Shown piece after piece: positions 1 through 7,508 of a stretch of DNA of 64,000 nucleotides; the first letter of the stretch is position 1, and every line of letters starts with the position of its first letter. The notes under the pieces are model-generated. The model saw only the letters and a program-made list of their open reading frames with translations. It was not told the origin of the DNA and made no database searches. Both the position numbers and the translations under genes were made by a program. The stretch is from an uncultured Collinsella sp. Its GTDB lineage: Bacteria; Actinomycetota; Coriobacteriia; Coriobacteriales; Coriobacteriaceae. The DNA is taken from assembly GCA_902493515.1 (NCBI GenBank), contig CABUPE010000001.1, forward strand, positions 1 to 64,000, written 5' to 3'.

Positions 1-191
1 CTAGCTGCGGAAACGCGGGGTCCGTTCAGGCTGTTGCGTTGAGATTGAAAATCAACCGGGCGTAAACTTTTAGTTGGGCAAATCCGGCAGATTGGAGCTT
101 GAAACATGAGGGATATGCACCTCATGTCGCTCATAAAACGTCTCCTGACCTCGAGGGAGAACGTTTTTTAGCGACAGAAGGAGACATAAAT
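1..191. other. Gene-free leader or upstream region with two hairpins
   Basis: No convincing gene is visible. Two hairpins stand out. One has arms CATGAGG and CCTCATG at 105-111 and 120-126. The other, at 135-167, pairs AAAACGT and ACGTTTT around CTCC/GGAG and runs into six T residues, like a rho-independent terminator. It may end an upstream gene outside the window or act as a leader terminator for the phosphoesterase operon starting at 192. I could not match the region to a known riboswitch class. Confidence 0.4.
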
Positions 192-749
192 ATGATCTGG
201 TTTACCAGCGACACCCACTTCGGGCATGAGAACGTGCTGAAGTTCACCGACCGCCCGTGGGAGACGATTTGGCAGATGAACGACGCCATCGTCGACAGCA
301 TCAACGGCAGGGTTGCCGTGGACGACGAGCTCTACATCCTGGGTGATTTCTCATTCAAGATGACCGCCCAGGACGCCTATGGGCTTCGCAAGCGGATCGC
401 CTGCAGGCGCATCCACCTAGTCCCGGGAAACCACGACAAGGACTGGACCCAGCCGGCGGTCGCGGGCGCCTTCACCGTGGAGCCGCCGATCTGCGTGCTC
501 AAGATCGACGGGCAGAAGATCGTCCTGAGCCATTACCCCATGGCCGACTGGCAGGGCATGAGCCATGGATCGTGGCACCTCCACGGGCACATCCACAGCA
601 GCGGCGGCGCGTACAACGAGTTCAACCGCAAGCAGGGCCTTCTGCGCTACGACGTCGGTTGCGATGCCAACGGGCACTCCCCGGTGAGCCTCGACGAGCT
701 GAGGGAATGGTTCGCCGGAGTCGACGAGCCGTGCGGCCGGGTGAAATGA
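192..749 (+). CDS. Calcineurin-like metallophosphoesterase (phage/ICE type), probably truncated
   Basis: Predicted cytoplasmic phosphoesterase of 185 residues. The binuclear-metal motifs are visible in order: SDTHFGH near the N-terminus, GDFSF, PGNHDKDW, SHYP and HGHIHS. The start is the ATG at 192, which follows AAGGAGACATAAAT; the reading frame opens 31 codons earlier but has no ribosome site there. This compact type is common in prophages and integrative elements; its substrate is unknown. It is first of three tandem phosphoesterases. The TGA at 747-749 is followed in the same frame by 26 codons with strongly G/C-ending third positions, running to a TGA that overlaps the next ATG. The gene may therefore have lost its C-terminal end to a nonsense mutation. 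Confidence 0.85.
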   Translation: MIWFTSDTHFGHENVLKFTDRPWETIWQMNDAIVDSINGRVAVDDELYILGDFSFKMTAQDAYGLRKRIACRRIHLVPGNHDKDWTQPAVAGAFTVEPPICVLKIDGQKIVLSHYPMADWQGMSHGSWHLHGHIHSSGGAYNEFNRKQGLLRYDVGCDANGHSPVSLDELREWFAGVDEPCGRVK

Positions 750-830
750 CCCTGGTGGGTCAACGAGACCGGCGACAGGCAGGTCGAGCGCGAGCTGGCG
801 GCGTACAAGAGGGAAGAGGCGATCCGATGA
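750..830 (+). other. Probable detached C-terminal codons of the first phosphoesterase
   Basis: Directly after the TGA at 747-749 the same frame stays open for 26 codons, beginning PWWVNETGDRQVE and ending in KREEAIR. In 24 of the 26 codons the third base is G or C, as in the neighbouring genes. The frame ends at a TGA (828-830) that overlaps the next gene's ATG (827) as ATGA, the usual spacing of coupled genes. This fits the original 3' end of the upstream gene. Whether the inner TGA is a real mutation, a sequencing error or read through cannot be told from sequence alone. Confidence 0.5.
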
Positions 831-1552
831 CGGTCTATGTGACGGGCGACATCCACGGTGGGCTCGACATGCAAAAGCTCCGCGACTGGGAGCTTGGGGA
901 TAGCCTTGGCAGCGACGACTATCTGATCATCGCCGGCGACTTTGGCTTTCCGTGGGATTTCTCTGCCGAGGAATGCGCCGACATCGCCTGGCTGGAGTCG
1001 CGCCCCTACACGGTACTGTTCGTCGACGGCAACCACGAGCGCTTCGACCACTGGGAGGAACGCCCCATGGAACCGTGGCACGGCGGGCTGACGCAGCGCC
1101 TGTCGGATACTTCGTCTATCCGCCGCCTCATGCGCGGGGAGGTCTTCGAGCTCGACGGCTCGACGGTCTTCACCATGGGCGGTGCCACGAGCGTGGACAG
1201 GGAATACCGCGTGCCCTATTCCAGCTGGTGGCCTCAGGAGCTCCCGGACGAGCGCGATTTCGATACCGCACGGGCAAGGCTCGACGAGGTCGGCTGGAAG
1301 GTCGACTGCGTCATCACCCATACCTGCGCCACGCGCATGCTCTCGCCGACGCTCTACCCGGGCCCAGGCTGGGAACGCCCTGATGTGGACCGGCTGACCG
1401 GATTCCTCGACGAGCTCGAGGACCGCCTGGACTACAAGCGCTGGTATTACGGACATTTTCACCGAGACGGCAATCCGGACGAACGTCATACCGTGCTGTA
1501 CGACCGGATCGTGAGGCTCGGGGACAAACTCCTGCCGTGGGGCGCGTACTGA
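827..1552 (+). CDS. Calcineurin-like metallophosphoesterase, second of three
   Basis: Predicted 241-residue metallophosphoesterase. Motifs in order: GDIHGG at the N-terminus, AGDFGFPW, DGNHERFDHW, ITHT in the middle and YGHFHRDG near the C-terminus, which supply the usual Asp, His and Asn metal ligands. The start at 827 was chosen because homology begins at MTVYVTGDIHG and because its ATGA overlaps the end of the preceding frame. The product is similar in layout to the next gene (GDxHG, AGDFGF, DGNHE, GHxH), so the two look like paralogues from an old duplication. The substrate is unknown. The position on an integrative element suggests accessory cargo. Confidence 0.85.
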   Translation: MTVYVTGDIHGGLDMQKLRDWELGDSLGSDDYLIIAGDFGFPWDFSAEECADIAWLESRPYTVLFVDGNHERFDHWEERPMEPWHGGLTQRLSDTSSIRRLMRGEVFELDGSTVFTMGGATSVDREYRVPYSSWWPQELPDERDFDTARARLDEVGWKVDCVITHTCATRMLSPTLYPGPGWERPDVDRLTGFLDELEDRLDYKRWYYGHFHRDGNPDERHTVLYDRIVRLGDKLLPWGAY

Positions 1553-2274
1553 TGACGGCCTATGTGACAGGCGACGTGCACGGCAGGGCCGAGTATGGGG
1601 CCAGCAGATTCGCCTTCAAATCTTGGCCGCTGGGGCGCACGCTGACGCGCGATGACGCGGTGATCGTGGCCGGCGACTTCGGCTTTGTCTGGGACGGCTC
1701 GAATGCTGAGAGGTATTGGCTCGACTGGTTCGAGTCGAAGCCCTGGACCACGTGTTTCGTAGACGGCAACCATGAGAACCACCACGCCCTGGCAGAACTG
1801 CCGGTGCGGGAGTGGAGCGGCGGTCTCGTCCATGAGGTACGACCGCACGTGCTGCACCTCATGCGCGGAGGGGTATTCGACATCGCGGGAACCACGGTCC
1901 TTGCCATGGGCGGCGCCGCGAGCAACGACAGGCAGTATCGCAAGGAGGGGAGGAGCTGGTGGCCCGAGGAGATGCCGAGCGAGGAGGAGATGGACCACTG
2001 CCGCGCCTCGCTCAACCGCGTAGGCTGGAGGGCCGATTACGTGGTGACGCATGAGGCTCCTGCTGCCCTGGCCAGAGAGCTGTGCCGGGAGCGCGGACGT
2101 GAGTACCGTGGGGATCAGCTGCAAACCTTCCTGGGCGAGCTCGATGGGCGGCTCGACTACCGCGCTTGGTTCTTCGGGCACTACCACGGTGACGAGTGGC
2201 GTGACGACAGGCACCGTCTGGTCTATCGAGACATCGTGCCGATCGAAAGTGCTGCGCCCGGTTCTCAGTTCTAG
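1552..2274 (+). CDS. Calcineurin-like metallophosphoesterase, third of three
   Basis: Predicted 240-residue phosphoesterase and paralogue of the preceding gene. Visible motifs are VTGDVHGR, VAGDFGFVW, DGNHENHHAL, VTHEAP and FFGHYHGDE, which together make a complete two-metal site. The start ATG at 1552 overlaps the upstream stop as TGATG, so the three phosphoesterases are probably one translationally coupled operon. The stop codon lies in the left arm of a strong terminator hairpin. Specific function is not recognisable; cyclic-nucleotide, nucleotide or protein phosphate substrates are all possible for this fold. Confidence 0.85.
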   Translation: MTAYVTGDVHGRAEYGASRFAFKSWPLGRTLTRDDAVIVAGDFGFVWDGSNAERYWLDWFESKPWTTCFVDGNHENHHALAELPVREWSGGLVHEVRPHVLHLMRGGVFDIAGTTVLAMGGAASNDRQYRKEGRSWWPEEMPSEEEMDHCRASLNRVGWRADYVVTHEAPAALARELCRERGREYRGDQLQTFLGELDGRLDYRAWFFGHYHGDEWRDDRHRLVYRDIVPIESAAPGSQF

Positions 2275-2308
2275 AAACCCCCTAGAAATGCTCTAGGGGG
2301 TTTCTAGA
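2270..2308. terminator. Bidirectional rho-independent terminator
   Basis: Perfect 17-bp inverted repeat: arms 2270-2286 and 2292-2308, 5-nt loop, core CCCCC/GGGGG flanked by AAA/TTT. It lies between the plus-strand phosphoesterase operon and the convergent minus-strand coiled-coil gene, so it can serve both. Confidence 0.85.
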
Positions 2309-2327
2309 AAATTAGATGCTATGCGGC

Positions 2328-2897
2328 CTACTCGATCTTCATCTGGGTCATGACCTCGATCTTGGCCTCGGCCACGGCCGCCCGCTGTTCGGCTACAGCA
2401 AGGCGGTCCTTGAGGGCGGCGACCTCGGCCATCAGGTCGCGCTGGGCCAGAAGCGCATCGCTCAGCTCAGCCTGGGCTTTCAACGCGGCGTCACGCTCGC
2501 CGCGCAGCCGCTCGATCTCATCGACCATGGTCTCAGCCTCGGCGTGGAGCTGGACGACCTGCCTGTCGAGCTCCCTGGCATCGGCGAGATATCTGACGCT
2601 CGCGGCGTGGAGCTCGTTGTTCTCGAGCTCGAGGCTCGCGGTATCGAGCTCGAACTTCTCCTCGATAAAGGCGACCCGCTCATTGCAGTCGGCCTCAAGT
2701 CTTTCGTTCCGGTCTCTCGCCTCGACGAGCTTGCGGTTGAATTCGTCGAGCTGGGCCCTGAGCAACGCGTTCTCGGTCCTGAGGTCGCCCGTCTCGTGCA
2801 GCAGCTTCTCCCGCCACGTCGCCTCAATCCGCTCGGCGGCCTCATCGAGGACGGACTTCACGCCGTAGATCTCCCTGATTTTCTTCTCGTTTGCCAT
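2328..2897 (-). CDS. Coiled-coil protein of the integrative element
   Basis: Predicted 189-residue soluble protein, almost wholly helical. After the first 20 residues (MANEKKIREIYGVKSVLDEA) it is a continuous run of charged heptads rich in Glu, Arg, Leu and Ala, as expected for a long coiled coil; no transmembrane segment or enzyme motif is seen. The ATG at 2897 is preferred because GGAG lies 9 nt upstream; a TTG five codons earlier is possible. It converges on the phosphoesterase operon. Function unknown; a structural, scaffold or DNA-partition role would fit the shape but is a guess. Confidence 0.7.
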   Translation of the reverse strand: MANEKKIREIYGVKSVLDEAAERIEATWREKLLHETGDLRTENALLRAQLDEFNRKLVEARDRNERLEADCNERVAFIEEKFELDTASLELENNELHAASVRYLADARELDRQVVQLHAEAETMVDEIERLRGERDAALKAQAELSDALLAQRDLMAEVAALKDRLAVAEQRAAVAEAKIEVMTQMKIE

Positions 2898-2910
2898 GGT
2901 GCGGCACTCC

Positions 2911-2975
2911 AATCAACAACGGGCATGGCTCCGCCATGCCATATGGCTGGGAACAATGCACGGCCGCTGTTGATT
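2911..2975. repeat. Nested inverted repeats upstream of the coiled-coil gene
   Basis: An outer pair AATCAACA (2911-2918) and TGTTGATT (2968-2975) encloses an inner perfect hairpin GGCATGGC-TCC-GCCATGCC (2922-2940). They lie just upstream of the minus-strand gene starting at 2897, in its promoter or leader. Possible regulatory or nicking-site structure. Confidence 0.5.
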
Positions 2976-3020
2976 TGTGTTCGCCCTGCGATCGGTGAGT
3001 TCTAAAAGGCGTCTCAAGTC

Positions 3021-3308
3021 ATGCGTTCACGCAGGTTTTCGGTTGGAGAAATACCGCACGTTTTCATGGTAACACGTGCCTTAAAGAACGGGCGGCCATA
3101 TCGATTCGTTGTAAATAGCGTCTACGACGTGTTGGTGGCAGGAGGTGAGGGCGTTAAAGATGTCGAGAATGATTGTGGGAGTATTTTAGATACAGGCATG
3201 AGAAAGGGTCGAATCGAAGTGTCTGGCCGGACGCCAATTGTCCGGGAACTGTTTCGGTTCGACCCTGCTTCATTTTACATCCGCGGCATGTTCTTGTGGG
3301 CATCCTGA
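3021..3308 (+). CDS. Doubtful small ORF within the integrative element
   Basis: Open frame of 95 codons with no recognisable domain. There is only a weak, distant ribosome site (AAAGGCG about 10 nt upstream), and codon use is less G/C-biased than in the neighbours. An inverted repeat CCGGAC/GTCCGG (3227-3245) lies inside it. It may be a lineage-specific small gene or non-coding DNA in the 2898-3349 gap; I see no other gene there. Confidence 0.2.
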   Translation: MRSRRFSVGEIPHVFMVTRALKNGRPYRFVVNSVYDVLVAGGEGVKDVENDCGSILDTGMRKGRIEVSGRTPIVRELFRFDPASFYIRGMFLWAS

Positions 3309-3313
3309 CGGTG

Positions 3314-3341
3314 ACCGACTCTCACGACCTCGATAGTCGGT
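3314..3341. terminator. Possible terminator hairpin
   Basis: Inverted repeat ACCGACT (3314-3320) and AGTCGGT (3335-3341) with a 14-nt loop, just past the 3' end of the minus-strand gene 3350-3736. The stem is short and the T-run weak, so the call is tentative. Confidence 0.3.
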
Positions 3342-3349
3342 TTGTGGGC

Positions 3350-3736
3350 TTAAAGTTTCGGAGGCTCCCAAGCGTTTTCAATCGCGGCGCGGTAGATTGC
3401 GGCGTAATTAAGCATCCAGCTGCCATCACCAACTTTTTGAATATACCCCTTATCCTTCAGAGAGGTATAGGCCCGGGATATCGTGTTCTTACTCAGGCGG
3501 TAGTGATCCTCAATCCATTTGCTTTTAGCGCAGAAGCCCATGGGCCGTTTGTTTTTGGAAGGTTTTCCAAACTTCCATACAAGGCCGAGGATGAGACGCT
3601 CGGCGGCAACGGTGGTGACGCAGCACGCCCACTCGGGCACTGAAATAAAAATAGCCTTATCCATTTTTCCCGTAATCTCTCGTTGCTCAGTAGCATCATC
3701 GCTAAATATGTCGGAAATCGACGGAAGCTCGCTCAT
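3350..3736 (-). CDS. Winged-helix DNA-binding protein of the integrative element
   Basis: Predicted 128-residue protein. The middle part (KSKWIEDHYRLSKNTISRAY followed by TSLKDKGYIQKV) reads as a winged helix: a recognition helix (SKNTISRAYTSL) followed by a Gly-containing wing, as in GntR-like and replication or helix-turn-helix proteins of mobile elements. The start ATG at 3736 follows AGGTGG with a 5-nt spacer. It sits 9 nt after the upstream excisionase-like gene, so the two are probably co-transcribed. Role likely in element regulation or replication; not a named family I can assign. Confidence 0.65.
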   Translation of the reverse strand: MSELPSISDIFSDDATEQREITGKMDKAIFISVPEWACCVTTVAAERLILGLVWKFGKPSKNKRPMGFCAKSKWIEDHYRLSKNTISRAYTSLKDKGYIQKVGDGSWMLNYAAIYRAAIENAWEPPKL

Positions 3737-3745
3737 GTTTACCAC

Positions 3746-3991
3746 CTAATCAAGGTGGGCGGTACGACCTTCAAGCTGCTTGAAAAGCTCGTAGAACGAG
3801 CTTTCAAACATGTAATTAGAGCGATGGATCTGGATGAGCTTGCCGGACTCTCGCATAAACTTGCGTGCGGTGTTTTCGCTCCAGCCAGTGAGTTCGCGGA
3901 TATCGTTAACGCGGAGCAACCGATCGCACTGAGCGGCACCAGTGGGGAAAGTCGGTGTGGACGCCTGAGTGCTAATCTTTGGAGTAGCCAT
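3746..3991 (-). CDS. Excisionase-like / MerR-type small DNA-binding protein
   Basis: Predicted 81-residue protein. Residues around 25-60 (LLRVNDIRELTGWSENTARK, then FMRESG) form a helix-turn-helix resembling the excisionase or HTH_17 family, followed by a short segment that would be the wing. It lies next to the integrase gene on the same strand, the usual context for a recombination directionality factor. AAAGGA lies upstream of the ATG at 3991. It probably starts a two-gene unit with the winged-helix gene. It could instead be an element repressor. Confidence 0.65.
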   Translation of the reverse strand: MATPKISTQASTPTFPTGAAQCDRLLRVNDIRELTGWSENTARKFMRESGKLIQIHRSNYMFESSFYELFKQLEGRTAHLD

Positions 3992-4157
3992 GATGAGCTA
4001 TCCTTTCAATGAGGGCCCTCCCTGTGCTTGTAAGACGTACCAGGTTCATAAGCACTTGGGGGGCCGGTTTCTATGACTACATGCGTAGCCATCTGACAGC
4101 TTTAGCATGTATTAAAACTCATTAGATGTCAATCAAATAAAGCATCTACCTGCGGAA

Positions 4158-4175
4158 ACGGTATTATAGTACCGT
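4158..4175 (-). promoter_or_regulatory. Operator-like palindrome overlapping a -10 box
   Basis: Inverted repeat ACGGTA-TTATAG-TACCGT. On the minus strand its loop forms TATAAT, a consensus -10 box, so a protein bound here would block transcription toward the excisionase-like gene. No good -35 is visible. The surrounding 3992-4209 gap is AT-rich, with short repeats that could be integrase arm sites, and holds no gene. Confidence 0.45.
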
Positions 4176-4209
4176 AATATTATGAAATAAACGATGAATG
4201 AAAAACATG

Positions 4210-5457
4210 CTATTTCTCGCTTCTCTGTATATAGGCGTTGATGAAGGCTTCGTAGCCTTTAACTGCTTTTATTTCTGATTGTTGAACGAGGCTTGTATAC
4301 GTTTTGAGCGTGATATTGGGGTCCGCGTGGCCAAGAATACCTTGCACGCTTCTAACGTCCGATCCGTTCGCCAGCATAAAAGTGCTTACACAATGCCTGA
4401 GCTGATGCGGGCAGATGCCCTTATATAGTTTTCCGCCAGTCGAATTGTTCGGCTCATAGATTCCAAGATTGCAGCTAACTGCGAAATCGCGAAACCAATG
4501 GTTGAAGATGTAGTTTTTCATGTGACAGACAGTAGGGATCCCTTGCTCGACAGCAATATCGCTAATGATGGGAGTACTGCCAGTCTGGGACAGCCCCAGA
4601 GAGGCCAGGAGCTCTTTTTGTATGGCTGACCATGATTGAAGACGTTCGGCCAAGGTTTCTCCAACGGGAATTTTGCGTTGGCTTTCTTGTGACTTGGGTG
4701 CCCTCAGTTCATGGTCGTTGGTGTACTGCCTGTCAATTTTCAAGGTTTTATTGGCAGGGTCCCAATCGCGCCATTCGAGGCCCAGCATCTCGCCTTTCCG
4801 CATACCCGTATACACTAGTACTAGTGTACCAACAGCTTCGGCGGTGAGCTCAATGTGTTGAAGACGTGTGCATAGGGTAGCTACTTGGTCGATTGTAAGT
4901 GATTCTCTTTTGTTGCGTGGTCTGCGAACATGAACGGTAGCGCAGGGGTTTCGGTCAATTATTCTCTTTGCGACTGCATTCGACAGAATCTGACGCAGTT
5001 TCGCATTGATTCGTACAAGCTCTGATGGTTTGTATTTTCCCGTACGACGAGCTTCGGCATATGTTTCTTCGATTAGATCGGGAGTTAGCCCCTCAATTGT
5101 CTGAAACGCACCGAATAGGTCTTCGATATGCCTGCAATCGTACGCTTCTCTTTCATAGCTCGTTGGCGCAAGCTCGGTGTCCCTATTTTCATGAAAGGCC
5201 CAGCAGTAGGACGCAAGCAAAGTGGGCTTTTTAGTTTTAGTGATCGTGCCAGAGGAGTTGATTTCAGCCAGCTTGGCCTGCATTGCAGCCTTAGCTTCTG
5301 TTTTAGTCTTGCAACGAACTGTATAAGTTGGGGATCGTTTGTAGCGCCCCGTCTTAGGGTCCTTGACTCCAAGGGAAAAATAATAGCGATAGGTGTTAGG
5401 TGATCTCTTGTCTTTCCAACACGTGCCTCTTCCGCTAATTAGTGGCTGTTCTGACAT
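4210..5457 (-). CDS. Tyrosine-type site-specific integrase
   Basis: Predicted 415-residue integrase of the phage/Tn916 type. The N-terminal 65 residues form an arm-site-binding domain with aromatic beta-strands (YRYYFSLGV). A core-binding helical domain follows at about 80-185, then the catalytic domain. Catalytic residues are Arg220 (YTGMRKGE), His351 and Arg354 (HQLRH), His377 (LGHADPN) and the Tyr387 nucleophile (KTYTSL); all are intact. Start ATG 5457 with GGAG 7 nt upstream. It is the gene closest to the tRNA-Arg remnant at 5650-5694, as expected for an integrase beside its own att site. It should drive integration and excision of the element to its left. Confidence 0.93.
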   Translation of the reverse strand: MSEQPLISGRGTCWKDKRSPNTYRYYFSLGVKDPKTGRYKRSPTYTVRCKTKTEAKAAMQAKLAEINSSGTITKTKKPTLLASYCWAFHENRDTELAPTSYEREAYDCRHIEDLFGAFQTIEGLTPDLIEETYAEARRTGKYKPSELVRINAKLRQILSNAVAKRIIDRNPCATVHVRRPRNKRESLTIDQVATLCTRLQHIELTAEAVGTLVLVYTGMRKGEMLGLEWRDWDPANKTLKIDRQYTNDHELRAPKSQESQRKIPVGETLAERLQSWSAIQKELLASLGLSQTGSTPIISDIAVEQGIPTVCHMKNYIFNHWFRDFAVSCNLGIYEPNNSTGGKLYKGICPHQLRHCVSTFMLANGSDVRSVQGILGHADPNITLKTYTSLVQQSEIKAVKGYEAFINAYIQRSEK

Positions 5458-5649
5458 CTTTGCGCTCCGTTTCTTTGAATAGTTTTCAACAATTCATTGA
5501 GTGCAGTTTAGCTAAAGCTGTTAGTAATATGTTTGTAAAAGCGTAGGCGCAGCTACCGGAGGCAAAAGACACAAACTGCTATGTTTATCTGCGGTTATAT
5601 GATGTTCAATGATGCTTGATGAATGGTAGGGGGTAGCATTAAATCATAT

Positions 5650-5694
5650 CTCCTAAAGCGGGTGTCGACGGTTCGAATCCGCCCGGGGGCACCA
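5650..5694 (+). other. Attachment site: 3' half of tRNA-Arg(CCU)
   Basis: The stretch holds an anticodon loop CTCCTAA (5650-5656), a T-arm GGTTCGAATCC, the acceptor strand CGGGGGC and encoded ACCA. No matching 5' half (acceptor GCCCCCG, D-arm) precedes it, so this is a tRNA 3' end, not a whole tRNA. Next to an integrase this is the classic attR left by integration into a tRNA gene; the intact tRNA should lie at the other end of the element, outside the window. The 5458-5649 gap before it is AT-rich and has no gene. Confidence 0.75.
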
Positions 5695-5703
5695 GGGAAT
5701 ATG

Positions 5704-5730
5704 ACGGCGTCGCGGGAGCGGCGCCGTTTC
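5704..5730 (+). terminator. Terminator of the tRNA-Arg locus
   Basis: Stem ACGGCG/CGCCGT extended by CGC/GCG around a GGGA loop, followed by TTTC. It sits 10 nt after the tRNA 3' end and is probably the ancestral tRNA terminator. The gap to 5783 has no gene. Confidence 0.6.
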
Positions 5731-5783
5731 TGGTTTGCGGGGGCCGCCGTGCTGCTCGCCCGTGGGGGATGGGCATCTGTTTC

Positions 5784-7014
5784 CTAGAGTGTGCTGCGGT
5801 AAATCTTTCTCGCGTCGTCCAGCGTGAGCTTCTTGAAGCTGCCGAAGAGCTCTCCGCGGTTGATCTTGAGGTCCGGAATCATCTTTTCGATATCGTCCTC
5901 GGTGACTCCGAACTCCGATAGCGTGCGCGGCATTCCCAGCGAGACGTTGAAATCCTGCAGCTCGTCGATGGTCGCTTCGACCGCGTACTCGATTGCCTGC
6001 TCGGGGGTTACCTCCACATCGAGCTCGTCCGCGTCCGAATCGACGGGTTCGACGCCAAAGGCCTGGGCGCTGAACTCCAGGAAGCGCTCGGGGTGCTCTC
6101 GCCATGCGTAGCGCAACCAGGCGGGGAAGATGACGGCGAGGCCGGCGTCGTGCGTGATCTTGGTGTCCAGTGCGGACAGCTCGTGCTCAAGGACGTGGCA
6201 GGTCCAATCGCCGTCGCGCAGGCCGGGGACACCCAGGCCGCAGCCGGCGAGGCCGTTATGGGCGAGCGTACCCACCCACATGATCTCGGCGCGGGCGTCG
6301 TAGTCATCTGGGTTCTCCATCACCTTGGACGCCGCCTCCATCGCAGCGCGCACTGGCCCGCAGGCGCTGTTGTCGGTTACGCCCACGGCGGGCTCGCCGG
6401 AGAAGAGTCGCTCCATGTATGGGCGATCATGTCGGTCACTCCCGCGGCGGTCTGGTAGGCGGGCAGGGTGAAGGTCAGTTCCGGGTCGAGGAAGGCGATG
6501 GCCGGGCGGTTGAGGTCCGTGTTAATGCCGCATTTGAGGTGCTCCTCGTCGTTGCTGATAACGCAGGAGTTAGAGGCCTCGGACCCGATGCGGGGATGGT
6601 CGCCACGCAGGCGACGTCGATGCGGTCGGCGGGAACGGCGCGCTTGCGGAAGAAGTCCCATACGTCGCCGTCGTATACCGCCCCCAGCGCGATGGCCTTC
6701 GCGCAGTCCATGGCTGAGCCGCCGCCCACGGGCAGGATGATGTCGACGTCGTTTTCCCGTGCAAGCTCGACGCCTTCTCGCACCAAGCCTATTTCGGGGT
6801 TTGGACGCACCCCTCTAAGCTCGATGTGCTCCACGCCCGCGGCGTCGAGCGATGCCTTCACGTGGCCGAGCGTTCCGCAGCGGACTACGGAACCCTTGCC
6901 GTAGACAATGAGCGCTCGGCGGTGGCCGGAGACGGACAGGGTCTCCCCAACCTTGTCGGTCACTTTTCGTCCAAAGACAAAGCGGGTGGGGGAGTAGAGG
7001 GAGAAATCGTTCAT
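5784..7014 (-). pseudogene. Iron-containing alcohol dehydrogenase, two frameshifts
   Basis: The three reading-frame pieces together make a complete protein of about 400 residues of the iron-dependent (butanol dehydrogenase/YqhD-like) family. The start reads MNDFSLYSPTRFVFG. The NAD(P)-binding GGGSAMDCAKA and the metal-site region TAAGVTDMIAHT are present. A shift near 6583-6590, inside ATIPASG|SEASNS, moves to a second frame. Another near 6415-6418, inside MIAHT|MERLFSGE, moves to a third, which runs to the end. Each shift fits loss of one base. It is therefore inactive as it stands unless both are sequencing errors. It lies just outside the integrated element, beside other decaying genes. 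Confidence 0.85.
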
Positions 7015-7272
7015 GGAGCTCCAATCTGGCGTTTCGCCCTACATGCGCGGAGGAGTTTTTCGGGCGCATCGCCTGCATTCGCGTCGCAATCTCGGCGGCG
7101 CGGTGCGGTCCGTGGATTCCATCGTATCGCCCGCGGCATCCCTTACCGACGATTGGGGCGAGTCTGCATTTCGCGGCGCGACGTCCACCTGGCGGACGAT
7201 ATCCGTTCGCGACACGTGGCCGTCCCGGTCGCAATAGCGTATGCGCACCGGGTCGCCGAGATGGGCCTGTGA

Positions 7273-7401
7273 CCCCTTCTCCTGATGCGAGCGCGCGAGA
7301 CGGACGAGCAGCGGCGCGAGCACCTGCTCGACCGTCTCCTCCCGATACCACGCCGCCACGGGCAACCCGTTCACGTCAAACCCGTACGTTCGCCATGCCA
7401 T
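7273..7401 (-). pseudogene. N-terminal fragment, possibly of a nucleoside/nucleotide kinase-like protein
   Basis: The frame reads YGFDVNGLPVAAWYREETVE and continues VLAPLLVRLARSHQEKG. This resembles the N-terminus of P-loop nucleoside-kinase-like proteins, but the expected P-loop after it is missing and the sequence changes character near 7272. The rest of 7015-7694 has only overlapping, G/C-biased open frames with no coherent protein, so I read the stretch as degenerate DNA between the dehydrogenase pseudogene and the deleted levR copy. The family assignment is from memory and uncertain. Confidence 0.3.
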
Positions 7402-7508
7402 TCGCCTCGCCGCCTTCGCCGAACGAAACCGCGTATCCAGACCGCCGGTCCCCAACCCAGCACTTCGACGAGCCTTCGCGCGCACTTCTGCGGTCGGGAT
7501 GCGCCCGT

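Noticed and set aside
1..191. Possible riboswitch before the phosphoesterase operon
   Set aside because: Two hairpins are present, but I could not match conserved bases of fluoride, purine, c-di-GMP, cobalamin or other classes I know.
5653..6105. 150-codon minus-strand frame ending in RADSNRRHPL
   Set aside because: The end is the reverse translation of a tRNA T-arm, a well-known false protein; the rest overlaps the dehydrogenase pseudogene.
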